Below are positions 55,893-64,000 of a stretch of 64,000 nucleotides of DNA, piece by piece. The position numbers and the translations under genes are program-made. Source of the DNA: Haloarcula sp. CBA1129. GTDB lineage: Archaea; Halobacteriota; Halobacteria; Halobacteriales; Haloarculaceae. The notes under the pieces are model-generated. The model had not been told where the DNA came from, ran no database searches, and saw only the letters and a program-made list of their open reading frames with translations. Location: assembly GCF_008729015.1 (NCBI RefSeq), contig NZ_RKSM01000001.1, forward strand, positions 2,666,001-2,730,000, in the 5' to 3' direction. Position 1 is the first letter of the stretch; each line of letters starts with the position of its first letter.

Positions 55893-56822
55893 ATGAGTCG
55901 TTCGCGCAAGCCTGACTGGCTGAAGATGCGGCCACCGTCGGGCGAGCGGTTCACCGACATCAAGCAGTCACTCCGGGATCGGAACCTCAACACGGTCTGT
56001 GAGGAAGCCAACTGCCCCAACCTCGGGGAGTGCTGGAGCGGGCGTGACGGCCCGGGAACAGCGACGTTCATGCTGATGGGCGACCGCTGTTCGCGGGGCT
56101 GTAACTTCTGTGACGTGGAGACGGGCGGGATGGACCCGCTAGACGCCGACGAGCCACAGCAGGTGGCCGACGCCGTCGCGGAGATCGGGCTGGACTACGT
56201 GGTGCTGACCAGCGTCGACCGCGACGACCTGCCCGATCAGGGCGCGGGCCACTTCGCCGAGACGATCCGCGCAATCAAAGAGCGTGACCCGTCAATCCTC
56301 GTCGAGTGTCTCATCCCCGATTTTCAGGGTGAGCCGGACCTCGTACGGAAGATTATCGACGCCGACCCGGACGTTATCGCCCACAACATCGAGACGGTCG
56401 ACCGCCTCCAGTGGCCGGTTCGGGACCGCCGGGCCGGCTACGAGCAGTCCCTCTCGGTGCTCCGGCAGGCCAACCGTGAGGGCGACGGCTACACCAAGAC
56501 CAGTGTGATGCTGGGCGTCGGTGAGTACGCCCACGAAGTGTACCAGACGCTGTCGGACCTCCGGCAAGCCGGCGTCGACGTAGTGACGTTCGGCCAGTAT
56601 CTCCAGCCCTCCCGCTCACATCTGGAGGTTTCGGAGTACGTCCATCCCGACGCCTTCGACACTTGGCAGCGGGTCGCCGAGGAGGAGTTCGACTTCCTGT
56701 ACTGCGCTTCGGGGCCGATGGTCCGGTCGTCCTACCGCGCCGGCGAACTGTTCGTCGAGAGCGTCCTGCGTGAGGGGGAGAGTGCAGACGAGGCGCGGGC
56801 GAAAGTACGCGCGGACAACTGA
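55893..56822 (+). CDS. lipA: LipA, lipoyl synthase
   Basis: This radical-SAM enzyme inserts two sulfurs into octanoyl groups on E2 or H-protein lipoyl domains. Of 309 residues, the auxiliary cluster has C36, C41 and C47 (CEEANCPNLGEC), and the radical SAM cluster has C66, C70 and C73 (CSRGCNFC). The C-terminal MVRSSYRAGE contains the conserved Ser ligand. The start at 55893 is the family start. It lies before the E1-E2-E3 genes and probably matures the E2 lipoyl lysine encoded downstream. Confidence 0.95.
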   Translation: MSRSRKPDWLKMRPPSGERFTDIKQSLRDRNLNTVCEEANCPNLGECWSGRDGPGTATFMLMGDRCSRGCNFCDVETGGMDPLDADEPQQVADAVAEIGLDYVVLTSVDRDDLPDQGAGHFAETIRAIKERDPSILVECLIPDFQGEPDLVRKIIDADPDVIAHNIETVDRLQWPVRDRRAGYEQSLSVLRQANREGDGYTKTSVMLGVGEYAHEVYQTLSDLRQAGVDVVTFGQYLQPSRSHLEVSEYVHPDAFDTWQRVAEEEFDFLYCASGPMVRSSYRAGELFVESVLREGESADEARAKVRADN

Positions 56823-56994
56823 TACATCGGAGTTATCGTTGATAAATTAGGTAGAATTAAAACGTCTATAGAGTGTCTGAAAGACCGATACTGCCAGTAA
56901 TACCCACCTAGGAGAGATTTTTCAGCGCCGCGAAAGCTCTAAACGTAATGCGAGTGAACAGTCGTCGTATGCCACTTCGACGGAGGCGGTTTCT

Positions 56995-58101
56995 ATGAGT
57001 GTCCTCCAGCGCGACCCAACAGATAAGGTACAGATTCTCGATGAAGACGGGACAGTGGTCGACGGCGCAACAGTACCGGACCTTTCTGACGACGAACTGG
57101 TGGAGATGTACCGGCATCTCAAACTCGGCCGGCACTTCGACCAGCGGGCGGTGAGTTTGCAACGCCAAGGTCGGATGGGGACTTACCCCCCAATGTCGGG
57201 ACAGGAGGCCTCGCAAGTCGGCAGCGCCTTGGCCCTGCGAGACGGCGACTGGGCCTTCCCGAGCTACCGGGAACATCTCGCCATGTATGTCAAAGGGTGG
57301 CCGTTGTCCGATGACCTGCTGTACTGGATGGGGTCCGAGTCGGGTAATTCGCCGCCGGAAGACGTACAGGCGTTCTCGTTTGCGGTCCCAATCGCGACAC
57401 AGATTCCGCACGCGACCGGGGCCGCGTGGGCATCGAAGCTCAAAGGCGATGACACCGCTGCACTCGTGTACTTCGGGGACGGTGCGACCTCCGAGGGCGA
57501 CTTTCACGAAGGACTGAACTTCGCGGGTGTGTTCGACGTGCCAGCGGTGTTTTTCTGTAACAACAACCAGTGGGCGATTTCGGTCCCGCGGGAGCGTCAG
57601 ACGGCCAGCGAGACGCTCGCCCAGAAGGCCAACGCCTACGGCTTCGACGGCGTCCAAGTCGATGGGATGGACCCGCTGGCGGTGTATCAGGTGACTCATG
57701 AGGCCGTCGAGAAGGCACACGACCCGCCCGAGGATGGGCTTCGGCCGACGATGATCGAGGCCGTGCAGTACCGCTTCGGCGCGCACACGACTGCTGACGA
57801 CCCGTCGGTGTACCGCGACGACAGCGAGGTCGAACACTGGAAGCAGAAAGACCCCATTCCGCGGATGGAGGCGTTCCTCAGAGACCGAGGCCTGCTCGAC
57901 GACGAGCGCGCTGACGCCATCGACGAATCGGTTCAGGATGAGGTGGCCACAGCCATCGACGAGGCCGAGGCGACCGAGCGACCGAAACCGGAAGAGATGT
58001 TCGCTGACGTGTACGCGGAGATGCCACAGCGACTCGAACAGCAACTGGACTACCTCGAAGAGCTGCGCGAACGACACGGCGACGAGGTGCTACTGGAATG
58101 A
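56995..58101 (+). CDS. pdhA: 2-oxoacid dehydrogenase E1 alpha subunit
   Basis: The 368-residue thiamine-diphosphate E1 alpha has the ThDP-binding [19 protein letters not shown]...[10 protein letters not shown] block, [15 protein letters not shown] and the phosphorylation-loop-like [16 protein letters not shown]. The ATG at 56995 follows a GGAGGCGG ribosome site. It ends in ATGA overlap with the E1 beta gene. The substrate cannot be read, since pyruvate and branched-chain oxoacids are both possible and haloarchaea oxidise pyruvate mainly with ferredoxin enzymes. Confidence 0.92.
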   Translation: MSVLQRDPTDKVQILDEDGTVVDGATVPDLSDDELVEMYRHLKLGRHFDQRAVSLQRQGRMGTYPPMSGQEASQVGSALALRDGDWAFPSYREHLAMYVKGWPLSDDLLYWMGSESGNSPPEDVQAFSFAVPIATQIPHATGAAWASKLKGDDTAALVYFGDGATSEGDFHEGLNFAGVFDVPAVFFCNNNQWAISVPRERQTASETLAQKANAYGFDGVQVDGMDPLAVYQVTHEAVEKAHDPPEDGLRPTMIEAVQYRFGAHTTADDPSVYRDDSEVEHWKQKDPIPRMEAFLRDRGLLDDERADAIDESVQDEVATAIDEAEATERPKPEEMFADVYAEMPQRLEQQLDYLEELRERHGDEVLLE

Positions 58102-59096
58102 GTACACAGGACGCAGACACACAGAGTTTGACGCTCGTACAGGCCGTCCGTGATGGGCTCTACGGCGAGATGGAGCGAAACGAGGACGTTGTCGTGATGG
58201 GTGAAGACGTCGGGAAAAACGGCGGCGTCTTCCGGGCGACGCAAGGACTCCACGAGGAGTTCGGTGACCAGCGCGTCATCGACACACCGCTTGCGGAGGC
58301 CGGCATCGTCGGGACGGCCATCGGCATGGCCGCCTACGGGCTCCGACCAGTGCCGGAGATGCAGTTCTCCGGGTTCATGTACCCCGCGTTCGACCAGATA
58401 GTCAGCCACGCCGCCCGGCTTCGGAACAGGAGCCGCGGCCGGTACAACTGTCCGCTCACCGTTCGCGCGCCCTACGGCGGCGGCATCCGCGCGCCGGAAC
58501 ACCACTCCGAATCCAAGGAGGCGTTCTACGTCCATGAGGCGGGGCTGAAGGTGGTCGTCCCGTCGACGCCAAAGGAGACCAAAGGACTGCTCACGGCGGC
58601 CATCCGTGACCCGGACCCCGTCATCTTCCTCGAACCGAAGCTCATCTACCGGTCGTTCCGTGAGGAGGTCCCCGACGACCCCTACACTGTCGAACTGGGC
58701 ACGGCAAAGACCCGGCGCGAGGGGACTGACGTGTCCGTGTTCACATGGGGCGCGATGGCACAGCCGACAGTCGAGGCCGCCGAGGAACTGGCCGAGGAGG
58801 GCATCGACGCCGAAGTGATCGACCTGCGAACGCTGTCGCCGATGGACACCGACGCCATCGTCGAGTCGTTCAAGAAGACCGGGCGAGCGGCCGTCGTCCA
58901 CGAAGCGCCCAAGACCGGTGGGCTGGCCGGCGAAATCATCGCCACCATTCAGGAGGAGGTCCTGCTGTATCAGGAGGCCCCGATTACGCGGGTGACGGGC
59001 TTCGACGTGCCCTACCCGCTGTACGCCTTAGAGGACTACTACCTCCCCGAACCCGCCCGCATCAAAGACGGTATCAGAGAGGCAGTCGAGTTCTGA
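58098..59096 (+). CDS. pdhB: 2-oxoacid dehydrogenase E1 beta subunit
   Basis: The 332 residues have the conserved [72 protein letters not shown] and HEAPKTGG blocks of E1 beta. It shares the active site with E1 alpha and contacts E2. Gene overlap with pdhA is four bases, and the E2 gene starts 3 bp after the stop, so these form one translation unit. Confidence 0.94.
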   Translation: MSTQDADTQSLTLVQAVRDGLYGEMERNEDVVVMGEDVGKNGGVFRATQGLHEEFGDQRVIDTPLAEAGIVGTAIGMAAYGLRPVPEMQFSGFMYPAFDQIVSHAARLRNRSRGRYNCPLTVRAPYGGGIRAPEHHSESKEAFYVHEAGLKVVVPSTPKETKGLLTAAIRDPDPVIFLEPKLIYRSFREEVPDDPYTVELGTAKTRREGTDVSVFTWGAMAQPTVEAAEELAEEGIDAEVIDLRTLSPMDTDAIVESFKKTGRAAVVHEAPKTGGLAGEIIATIQEEVLLYQEAPITRVTGFDVPYPLYALEDYYLPEPARIKDGIREAVEF

Positions 59097-59099
59097 CAT

Positions 59100-60758
59100 A
59101 TGTTTGAATTTAATCTCCCAGACCTCGGTGAGGGGGTCGCAGAGGGTGAGGTGCTGACTTGGCACGTCTCGCCCGGCGACGCCGTCACCGAGGATCAGGT
59201 CCTCGCAGAGGTGGAGACCGACAAGGCCGCCGTCGACGTGCCGTCGCCGGTCAACGGCGTCGTACAGGAGTTGCACGCCGAAGTCGGCGAGATGGTACAG
59301 ACCGGCGAGGTGCTCATCACCATCGAGGAAGAGGGCGACGCCGAAGCGGCCGACGCAGCGGCAGGCAGTTCGCAGGGTGCCGAATCGGCGGAAGCCGACA
59401 CAGCGCAGACCGACAGCGATGCAGGCGAAACCACAGCGGTCGAGACGTCGGAGCAGTCGGACGCCAGCACGGCCGACGGCCGCGTGTTTGCCTCGCCTAG
59501 TGTGCGTCAGCTTGCCCGTGAGAAAGGGGTCGACATCGCTGCCGTCGACGGGAGCGGGCCGGGCGGCCGCGTCACCCAAGGCGATGTCGAAGCGGCCACG
59601 GCGTCGGGCGGCGAGACGACTTCCGGTGACGACGGCCCGACGTCGGTCGTTTCGAAGGCGTCCGACGACGGGGACAGCCCGACCACAGCGGTTTCACAGG
59701 TCGACGATGCGGGCGACACAGACGACGGAGAGGCTGTCAAGTCAGCCGTGAAAAGTGTCTCCGAGGACGGACAGGCGGCCGCCAGTCGCGACCAAACGCT
59801 GGCGACGCCGGCCACCAGAAAGGCCGCCCGCGAACTCGACGTGAACATCGACGCCGTCCCGACCGACCAGACGCGGGACGGCCAGCCTTACGTCGACGAG
59901 GCGACCGTGCGGACGTACGCGGAGGCACAGCAGGCCGCACAGGCAGCCGATGCCGAAGCCGTCAGCGCCGAAGGTGGCGTGGCGGGAACGGTAGCCGGGG
60001 CCGGTGATTCGGCGGCGACCGGGGGCGCTGGAGCCGAACCGACAGCTGTGGAGACAAGCGAAGGCGAGCGCCGCGAGCCGTACCGCGGCGTCCGTCGGTC
60101 TATCGGCGAACAGATGGCTCGCTCCCGTCGTGAAGTGCCTCACGCGACCCACCACGATCAGGTCGTCGTGTCCGGCCTCGTCGAGGCCCGTGAACGGCTC
60201 GCGCCACTCGCCGAGGAGCGCGATGTCACGCTGACGTACACGCCCTTCGTGGTGAAATGCGTCGCCGCGGCGCTGGAGCAGCACCCGGTGCTCAATACGG
60301 CGCTGGACACCGAAAACGAGGAAATCGTCTACAGGGACGTTCACAACATCGGCGTGGCGGCAGCGACCGACCACGGACTGGTCGTCCCGGTCGTCGACGA
60401 CGTAGACGGGAAGGGGCTGGTCGAACTCGCCGGCGAGATCAACGACCTCGTCGGACGGGCACGCGAGCGGGACATCGAGCGGTCGGAGATGCAGGGTGGG
60501 ACGTTCACCGTCACGAACTTCGGCGTCATCGGCGGCGAGTACGCCAGCCCGATCATCAACGTCCCCGAGACGGCGATTCTCGGCATCGGGGCGCTGAAAG
60601 AGCGCCCGGTTGCCGAAGACGGCGAAGTCGTCGCGAAACCCACGCTCCCGCTCTCGCTTGCAATCGACCACCGCGTCATCGACGGGGCCGACGCCGCGCG
60701 CTTCGTCAACACGCTCAAAGAGTATCTAACGGACCCAACGCGACTCCTGCTGGAGTAG
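59100..60758 (+). CDS. pdhC: Dihydrolipoamide acyltransferase E2 with two subunit-binding-like domains
   Basis: Of 552 residues, 1-75 are the lipoyl domain, with the modified Lys in VETDKAAVDVPSP (K40). After an acidic linker, VFASPSVRQLAREKGVDIAAVDGSGPGGRVTQGDVEAA (about 136-173) is a peripheral subunit-binding domain. A second, diverged copy follows at about 238-278 (LATPATRKAARELDVNIDAVPTD). The catalytic domain ends with DHRVIDGADAARFVN. Such E2 cores carry intermediates between E1 and E3. The doubled binding domain is unusual. Confidence 0.93.
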   Translation: MFEFNLPDLGEGVAEGEVLTWHVSPGDAVTEDQVLAEVETDKAAVDVPSPVNGVVQELHAEVGEMVQTGEVLITIEEEGDAEAADAAAGSSQGAESAEADTAQTDSDAGETTAVETSEQSDASTADGRVFASPSVRQLAREKGVDIAAVDGSGPGGRVTQGDVEAATASGGETTSGDDGPTSVVSKASDDGDSPTTAVSQVDDAGDTDDGEAVKSAVKSVSEDGQAAASRDQTLATPATRKAARELDVNIDAVPTDQTRDGQPYVDEATVRTYAEAQQAAQAADAEAVSAEGGVAGTVAGAGDSAATGGAGAEPTAVETSEGERREPYRGVRRSIGEQMARSRREVPHATHHDQVVVSGLVEARERLAPLAEERDVTLTYTPFVVKCVAAALEQHPVLNTALDTENEEIVYRDVHNIGVAAATDHGLVVPVVDDVDGKGLVELAGEINDLVGRARERDIERSEMQGGTFTVTNFGVIGGEYASPIINVPETAILGIGALKERPVAEDGEVVAKPTLPLSLAIDHRVIDGADAARFVNTLKEYLTDPTRLLLE

Positions 60759-60813
60759 CCGCTTGGGTTCGCAACCGAAACCGAAACAAGTCGCTGGAGC
60801 GACAGGAGAGGTA

Positions 60814-61212
60814 ATGCCCTCCGCGAGAGACAACTGGATTTGGTACGGGTTGGCTGCGCTGCTCGTCCTGTCGCCGGCGTGTGTCGCCATCTCACAGATG
60901 TCAATGCGACTGTTCATTTCGGCCACCGCAACGGGAGAGGTGAATGTCGGCGCGTCCCTCGGCGTGTTTGCGCTGACTGTGCTCACCAGTTGGGCGGCGG
61001 TGCTGTTCAGCGTCCTCCTCACGGTCGGCCTCTTTCTCGATAGTCGGCAGCTCCGGCGGACCGATGCGGACTGGACGCCGACGCCGCTGTATGCGCTCGC
61101 AGGCATCGTCCACGGAGTGGGGTCGACACTGCTCGCAGCGTTTGCGGTGTCGGTACCGGTCATCGGATACTACCTGTATCGGCGGCGCAAGCGAGACACG
61201 ACAGCGAGGTGA
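60814..61212 (+). CDS. Small membrane protein inside the E1-E2-E3 cluster
   Basis: The 132 residues have three hydrophobic segments (about 9-30, 44-68, 87-115) and a basic YLYRRRKR tail. A good ribosome site, GGAGAGG, precedes the ATG at 60814. It lies between E2 and E3 on the same strand. No known family is recognised, and a functional link to the complex is only positional. Confidence 0.65.
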   Translation: MPSARDNWIWYGLAALLVLSPACVAISQMSMRLFISATATGEVNVGASLGVFALTVLTSWAAVLFSVLLTVGLFLDSRQLRRTDADWTPTPLYALAGIVHGVGSTLLAAFAVSVPVIGYYLYRRRKRDTTAR

Positions 61213-61251
61213 AGGGCGATAGCTTTTCACGGACCCGGACGAGGCACCGCT

Positions 61252-62670
61252 ATGGTCGTTGGAGATGTCACTACAGGAACCGAATTGCTTGTTATCGGCG
61301 GCGGACCGGGCGGCTACGTTGCCGCGATCCGGGGCGCACAGCTGGGACTGGACACGACACTCGTCGAGCGGGACGCCTACGGCGGGACCTGCCTGAACCA
61401 CGGCTGTATTCCCTCGAAAGCGCTCATCTCGGCCTCGGACGTGGCCCACGACGCCCGGCAGGCCGAGTCGATGGGCGTGTTCGCGGACCCGGCCGTCGAC
61501 ATGGCCGGGATGACAGAGTGGAAAGACGGCGTCGTCACACGGCTGACACGGGGCGTCGAGTCGCTGTGTAAGAGCGCCGGCGTCAATCTGGTGGAAGGGA
61601 CCGCCGAGTTCGTCAACGACGAGACGGTCCGGGTCGCCCACGGCGGCGAGGGACAGGGTTCGGAGTCGCTGTCGTTCGAGCACGCTGTCGTCGCGACGGG
61701 GAGCCGACCGATGGAAGTGCCGGGCTTCGAGTTCGACGGCGAGCACATCCTCTCCTCGAAGGACGCGCTGGCGCTGGAAGCAGTGCCGGAAGAACTGCTC
61801 GTCGTCGGCGCGGGCTATATCGGGATGGAGCTCTCGACGGTGTTCGCGAAGCTGGGTGCGGAGGTCACAGTCGTCGAGATGCTCGACGACGTGTTGCCGG
61901 GCTACGAGGACGACATCGCGGCGGTCGTCCGCGACCGCGCCGAGGAGCTGGGGATCGATTTCAACTTCGGCGAGGCGGCCGACGACTGGGAGGAGACAGA
62001 CGAGGGCATTCGCGTCCAGACCGTCAACGAAGACGACGGAATCACCGAGTACAACGCCGAGAAATGCTTAGTCGCGGTCGGCCGCGAGCCGGTCACGGAC
62101 ACACTTGCGCTGGAGAACATTGACCTCCAGACGGACGAGAACGGATGCCTCCCGACTGACGACCAGTGCCGAACCGCGTTCGAATCGGTGTTCGCCGTCG
62201 GGGACGTGGCTGGCGAGCCGATGCTTGCCCACAAGGCGATGGCCGAGGGTGAAGTCGCCGCGGAAGCCGCCGCCGGCGAGCCGGCCGCGTTCGACCATCA
62301 GGCGATTCCGGCGGCAGTCTTTACCGACCCCGAAATCGCCACCGTCGGCATGACAGAGGGCGAAGCCGAGGCGGCGGGCTTTGACCCGGTCGTCGGACAG
62401 ATGCCGCTACGGGCCAACGGTCGCGCGCTCACCGTCAACGAAAAGGATGGGTTCGTCCGCGTCGTCGCCGACGCCGACGAGGAGTTCCTGCTCGGGGCCC
62501 AGATCGTCGGCCCGGAGGCGTCGGAACTCATCGCCGAACTCGGGCTGGGCATCGAGATGGGTGCGCGGCTGGAAGACATCGCCGGGACGATTCACACGCA
62601 CCCGACGCTCTCCGAGGCAGTTCACGAGGCGGCCGCGGCCGCTCGTGGCGAGGCCATTCATACGCAGTGA
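61252..62670 (+). CDS. lpd: Dihydrolipoyl dehydrogenase E3
   Basis: The 472-residue FAD disulfide reductase has the FAD motif VIGGGPGGYVAAIRGAQLG, redox pair GGTCLNHGCIPSK, NAD motif VVGAGYIGMELSTVFAKLG and the interface His-Glu HTHPTLSEAVHEAA. It reoxidises dihydrolipoamide on E2. It ends the lipA-E1-E2-E3 cluster. Closely related enzymes may also serve other lipoyl systems. Confidence 0.95.
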   Translation: MVVGDVTTGTELLVIGGGPGGYVAAIRGAQLGLDTTLVERDAYGGTCLNHGCIPSKALISASDVAHDARQAESMGVFADPAVDMAGMTEWKDGVVTRLTRGVESLCKSAGVNLVEGTAEFVNDETVRVAHGGEGQGSESLSFEHAVVATGSRPMEVPGFEFDGEHILSSKDALALEAVPEELLVVGAGYIGMELSTVFAKLGAEVTVVEMLDDVLPGYEDDIAAVVRDRAEELGIDFNFGEAADDWEETDEGIRVQTVNEDDGITEYNAEKCLVAVGREPVTDTLALENIDLQTDENGCLPTDDQCRTAFESVFAVGDVAGEPMLAHKAMAEGEVAAEAAAGEPAAFDHQAIPAAVFTDPEIATVGMTEGEAEAAGFDPVVGQMPLRANGRALTVNEKDGFVRVVADADEEFLLGAQIVGPEASELIAELGLGIEMGARLEDIAGTIHTHPTLSEAVHEAAAAARGEAIHTQ

Positions 62671-62809
62671 GAGCGTTCTAGGACGGTTCGGGAAGGTCGG
62701 TAAACACAACGCAGGTGGTGTTCACAGACAGCGAGTCTGAATCTTGCGCCGTGCAAAAAGGTTATATCGCGGATTGAGTAAACTCCCGGTAGATAGGAAC
62801 CGGTAACAT

Positions 62810-63439
62810 ATGTCTACTGATTCACAGCCCGACGACACCATCGCTCAGGCGATCGTTTCAGGGTCGACCTACGAGCGACTCCGCTACGAACGCCATTCGT
62901 ATCTCAGACAGACTGTCCCGCGGACGCTCGCGCTCCAGAGTGCGCTGCTCGGCGCGCTGGCACTGTTATTACCGATCTACGGTCTGTATCCGGACAGCAC
63001 CGCGGCGTTTCTGCCGGCAGTTGACCCCGCCGCCGCCTCGCCGAAAGTGCTGTTGCTCGGGCTGTTTGGCGGGTTCTTGCAGTTGTTCGGTGCGACGTTG
63101 CTCGTCGGGTCAGTTCTCTACCGGATCCGACTCGCTCCGTTGACTGAGCGACAGGCGCACGCGGCACTCAACGCTGAGGACTTCGCTCGCTACGTCGGTC
63201 TCGGAACCGGCGGACTGGCGATTGCCCTCTCACTTTGCCTGTTCGCTGTGGGTCTGGGTGGCGGCGAGATGGTGTCGTCGTACATCGCAACGATGGGTCG
63301 AAACCCGTTCGTCGACTCCGGGTTCGGTATGTCGGTTGCGACCGTCTCGCTGTTCGCCTTCGTCGCCAGCGTTGCGGTTTTTTACGCCTCGCGGTATCTC
63401 CTCGTTCACCTCGCGCTGTTCCACCGAAACAGCGAGTGA
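62810..63439 (+). CDS. Four-helix membrane protein
   Basis: The 209 residues have helices at about 37-58, 77-103, 128-153 and 172-200. The soluble N-terminus contains ERLRYERHSYLRQTVPRTLALQ. No family is recognised. A TATA-like GGTTATATCGC at about 62759-62769 precedes the ATG by about 42 bases. It is separate from lpd by 139 bp. Confidence 0.65.
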   Translation: MSTDSQPDDTIAQAIVSGSTYERLRYERHSYLRQTVPRTLALQSALLGALALLLPIYGLYPDSTAAFLPAVDPAAASPKVLLLGLFGGFLQLFGATLLVGSVLYRIRLAPLTERQAHAALNAEDFARYVGLGTGGLAIALSLCLFAVGLGGGEMVSSYIATMGRNPFVDSGFGMSVATVSLFAFVASVAVFYASRYLLVHLALFHRNSE

Positions 63440-63497
63440 GGAGGATCGAATCGGGCGTGATACGTCGATAGCGGAATTTTGCACCCGGACAACGCCG

Positions 63498-63830
63498 TTA
63501 ATTGGCCGCAGCGTCGTTGATCCCCGACTGTATCAAGAACCACGAGATGGGACCGAAGACGACAAACAGCAGAAACAGGACCACACCGCTCTGGTCGGTG
63601 ACGGCTTCGGCCGCGTTTGAGATCTGCCAGACCCCGATGATGTTCACGATGGGGATGACCGCTAAGATGGGCGTCAGGTTCTGGTCCGTTCCTGCGTCGA
63701 GTTGCTTGGCGGTCTTGTACAGCCAGTACAGGCCATAGAGTGTGCCGGTCACGACAAACAGAACGACCTGCAAGCCGAGCGACCCGGCTTCAAACGCGGT
63801 TTCATCGGTCACTTGTGGTGACGGTGACAT
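63498..63830 (-). CDS. DUF4234-like membrane protein
   Basis: The 110 residues have the YGLYWLYKTAKQLDAG motif characteristic of DUF4234, with helices at about 18-38, 53-70 and 80-100. The start at 63830 (MSPSPQVTDE) is followed by an acidic N-terminus, and the preceding region has the promoter-like TTAAAAAAAGTG. It converges with the 62810-63439 gene. The function is unknown. Confidence 0.75.
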   Translation of the reverse strand: MSPSPQVTDETAFEAGSLGLQVVLFVVTGTLYGLYWLYKTAKQLDAGTDQNLTPILAVIPIVNIIGVWQISNAAEAVTDQSGVVLFLLFVVFGPISWFLIQSGINDAAAN

Positions 63831-64000
63831 ACAGGAGAGAGTCACCACGCTTGTTAAAAAAAGTGCACCCCAGTTGTGGTCGATGCTCAAACAGCGACAC
63901 CGGTCTGTCTGACGTGTTAGCACGCACTGACTGCAGTCCGAGGAACGTCGCTGCCAGCGCTATCGACCTCACCGCCGAGGAGCTGGGCCAGCTATCCTGC

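Overview
The window is chromosomal DNA of a halophilic archaeon (class Halobacteria), most likely Haloarcula or a close relative. The encoded proteins are acidic and rich in Asp and Glu, GC is high, and many genes have a TATA-like box about 26 bases before the ATG (leaderless or short-leader transcripts). Other archaeal marks are an MC1 chromatin protein, a Sec11-type signal peptidase, archaeal PheST, TrpS and EndA, and an rRNA operon in the order 16S - tRNA-Ala - 23S - 5S - tRNA-Cys. The 16S spans 1472 bases and the 23S about 2.92 kb, the sizes expected for Haloarcula.

Layout. 1-12.6 kb is a cobalamin (corrin ring) region. It holds the end of a ChlD-like chelatase subunit, CbtB/CbtA cobalt uptake, and two minus-strand operons: cbiT-cbiL-cbiF-cbiG, and cbiH1-cbiH2-ferredoxin-LAGLIDADG-like protein-cbiX-DUF3209-beta-propeller. 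A short-chain dehydrogenase gene lies between the operons. Both operons start from nearly identical 64-bp promoter elements, so they are probably co-regulated. 12.6-17.6 kb has an unusual histidine kinase, uvrB, an unknown gene and the RNase P RNA gene. 17.7-18.8 kb is an IS630-type element inactivated by one stop codon. 19-25.5 kb has assimilatory nitrite reductase with a palindromic operator, a ParB-like protein, tRNA-Lys with a partial downstream copy, and several small haloarchaeal proteins.

25.7-33.2 kb is a secretion locus. A dedicated signal peptidase, a DUF5305 membrane protein, a LamG-domain protein, an HTH membrane regulator and DUF1102-like proteins with SipW-type N-termini suggest a TasA-like extracellular fibre or matrix system. 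An intact insertion sequence (33.5-34.6 kb) separates it from the rRNA operon (35.2-41.2 kb), which has four promoter-like repeats and clear processing stems around 16S and 23S.

41.4-64 kb is housekeeping: MC1, an AbrB-like protein, pyrD, pheST, trpS, endA, a NucS-like zinc-finger protein, a HAD hydrolase, a Hel308-like helicase, a methyltransferase, lipA, and a 2-oxoacid dehydrogenase complex (E1 alpha, E1 beta, E2, E3).

Main discoveries. (1) A 25-codon, apparently leaderless leader peptide with a Phe-rich tract (FGFFF), followed by a GAGA-loop hairpin, precedes pheST. This resembles bacterial phe attenuators but lies in an archaeon. (2) The duplicated cobalamin promoter element drives a leaderless 16-codon upstream ORF whose stop overlaps the cbiH1 start. 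(3) A domesticated LAGLIDADG endonuclease with one catalytic acid lost sits inside the cobalamin operon. (4) A histidine kinase has no phosphoacceptor His and is embedded between two membrane domains. (5) The SipW/TasA-like locus has palindromic and direct-repeat operators between two divergent secreted-protein genes.
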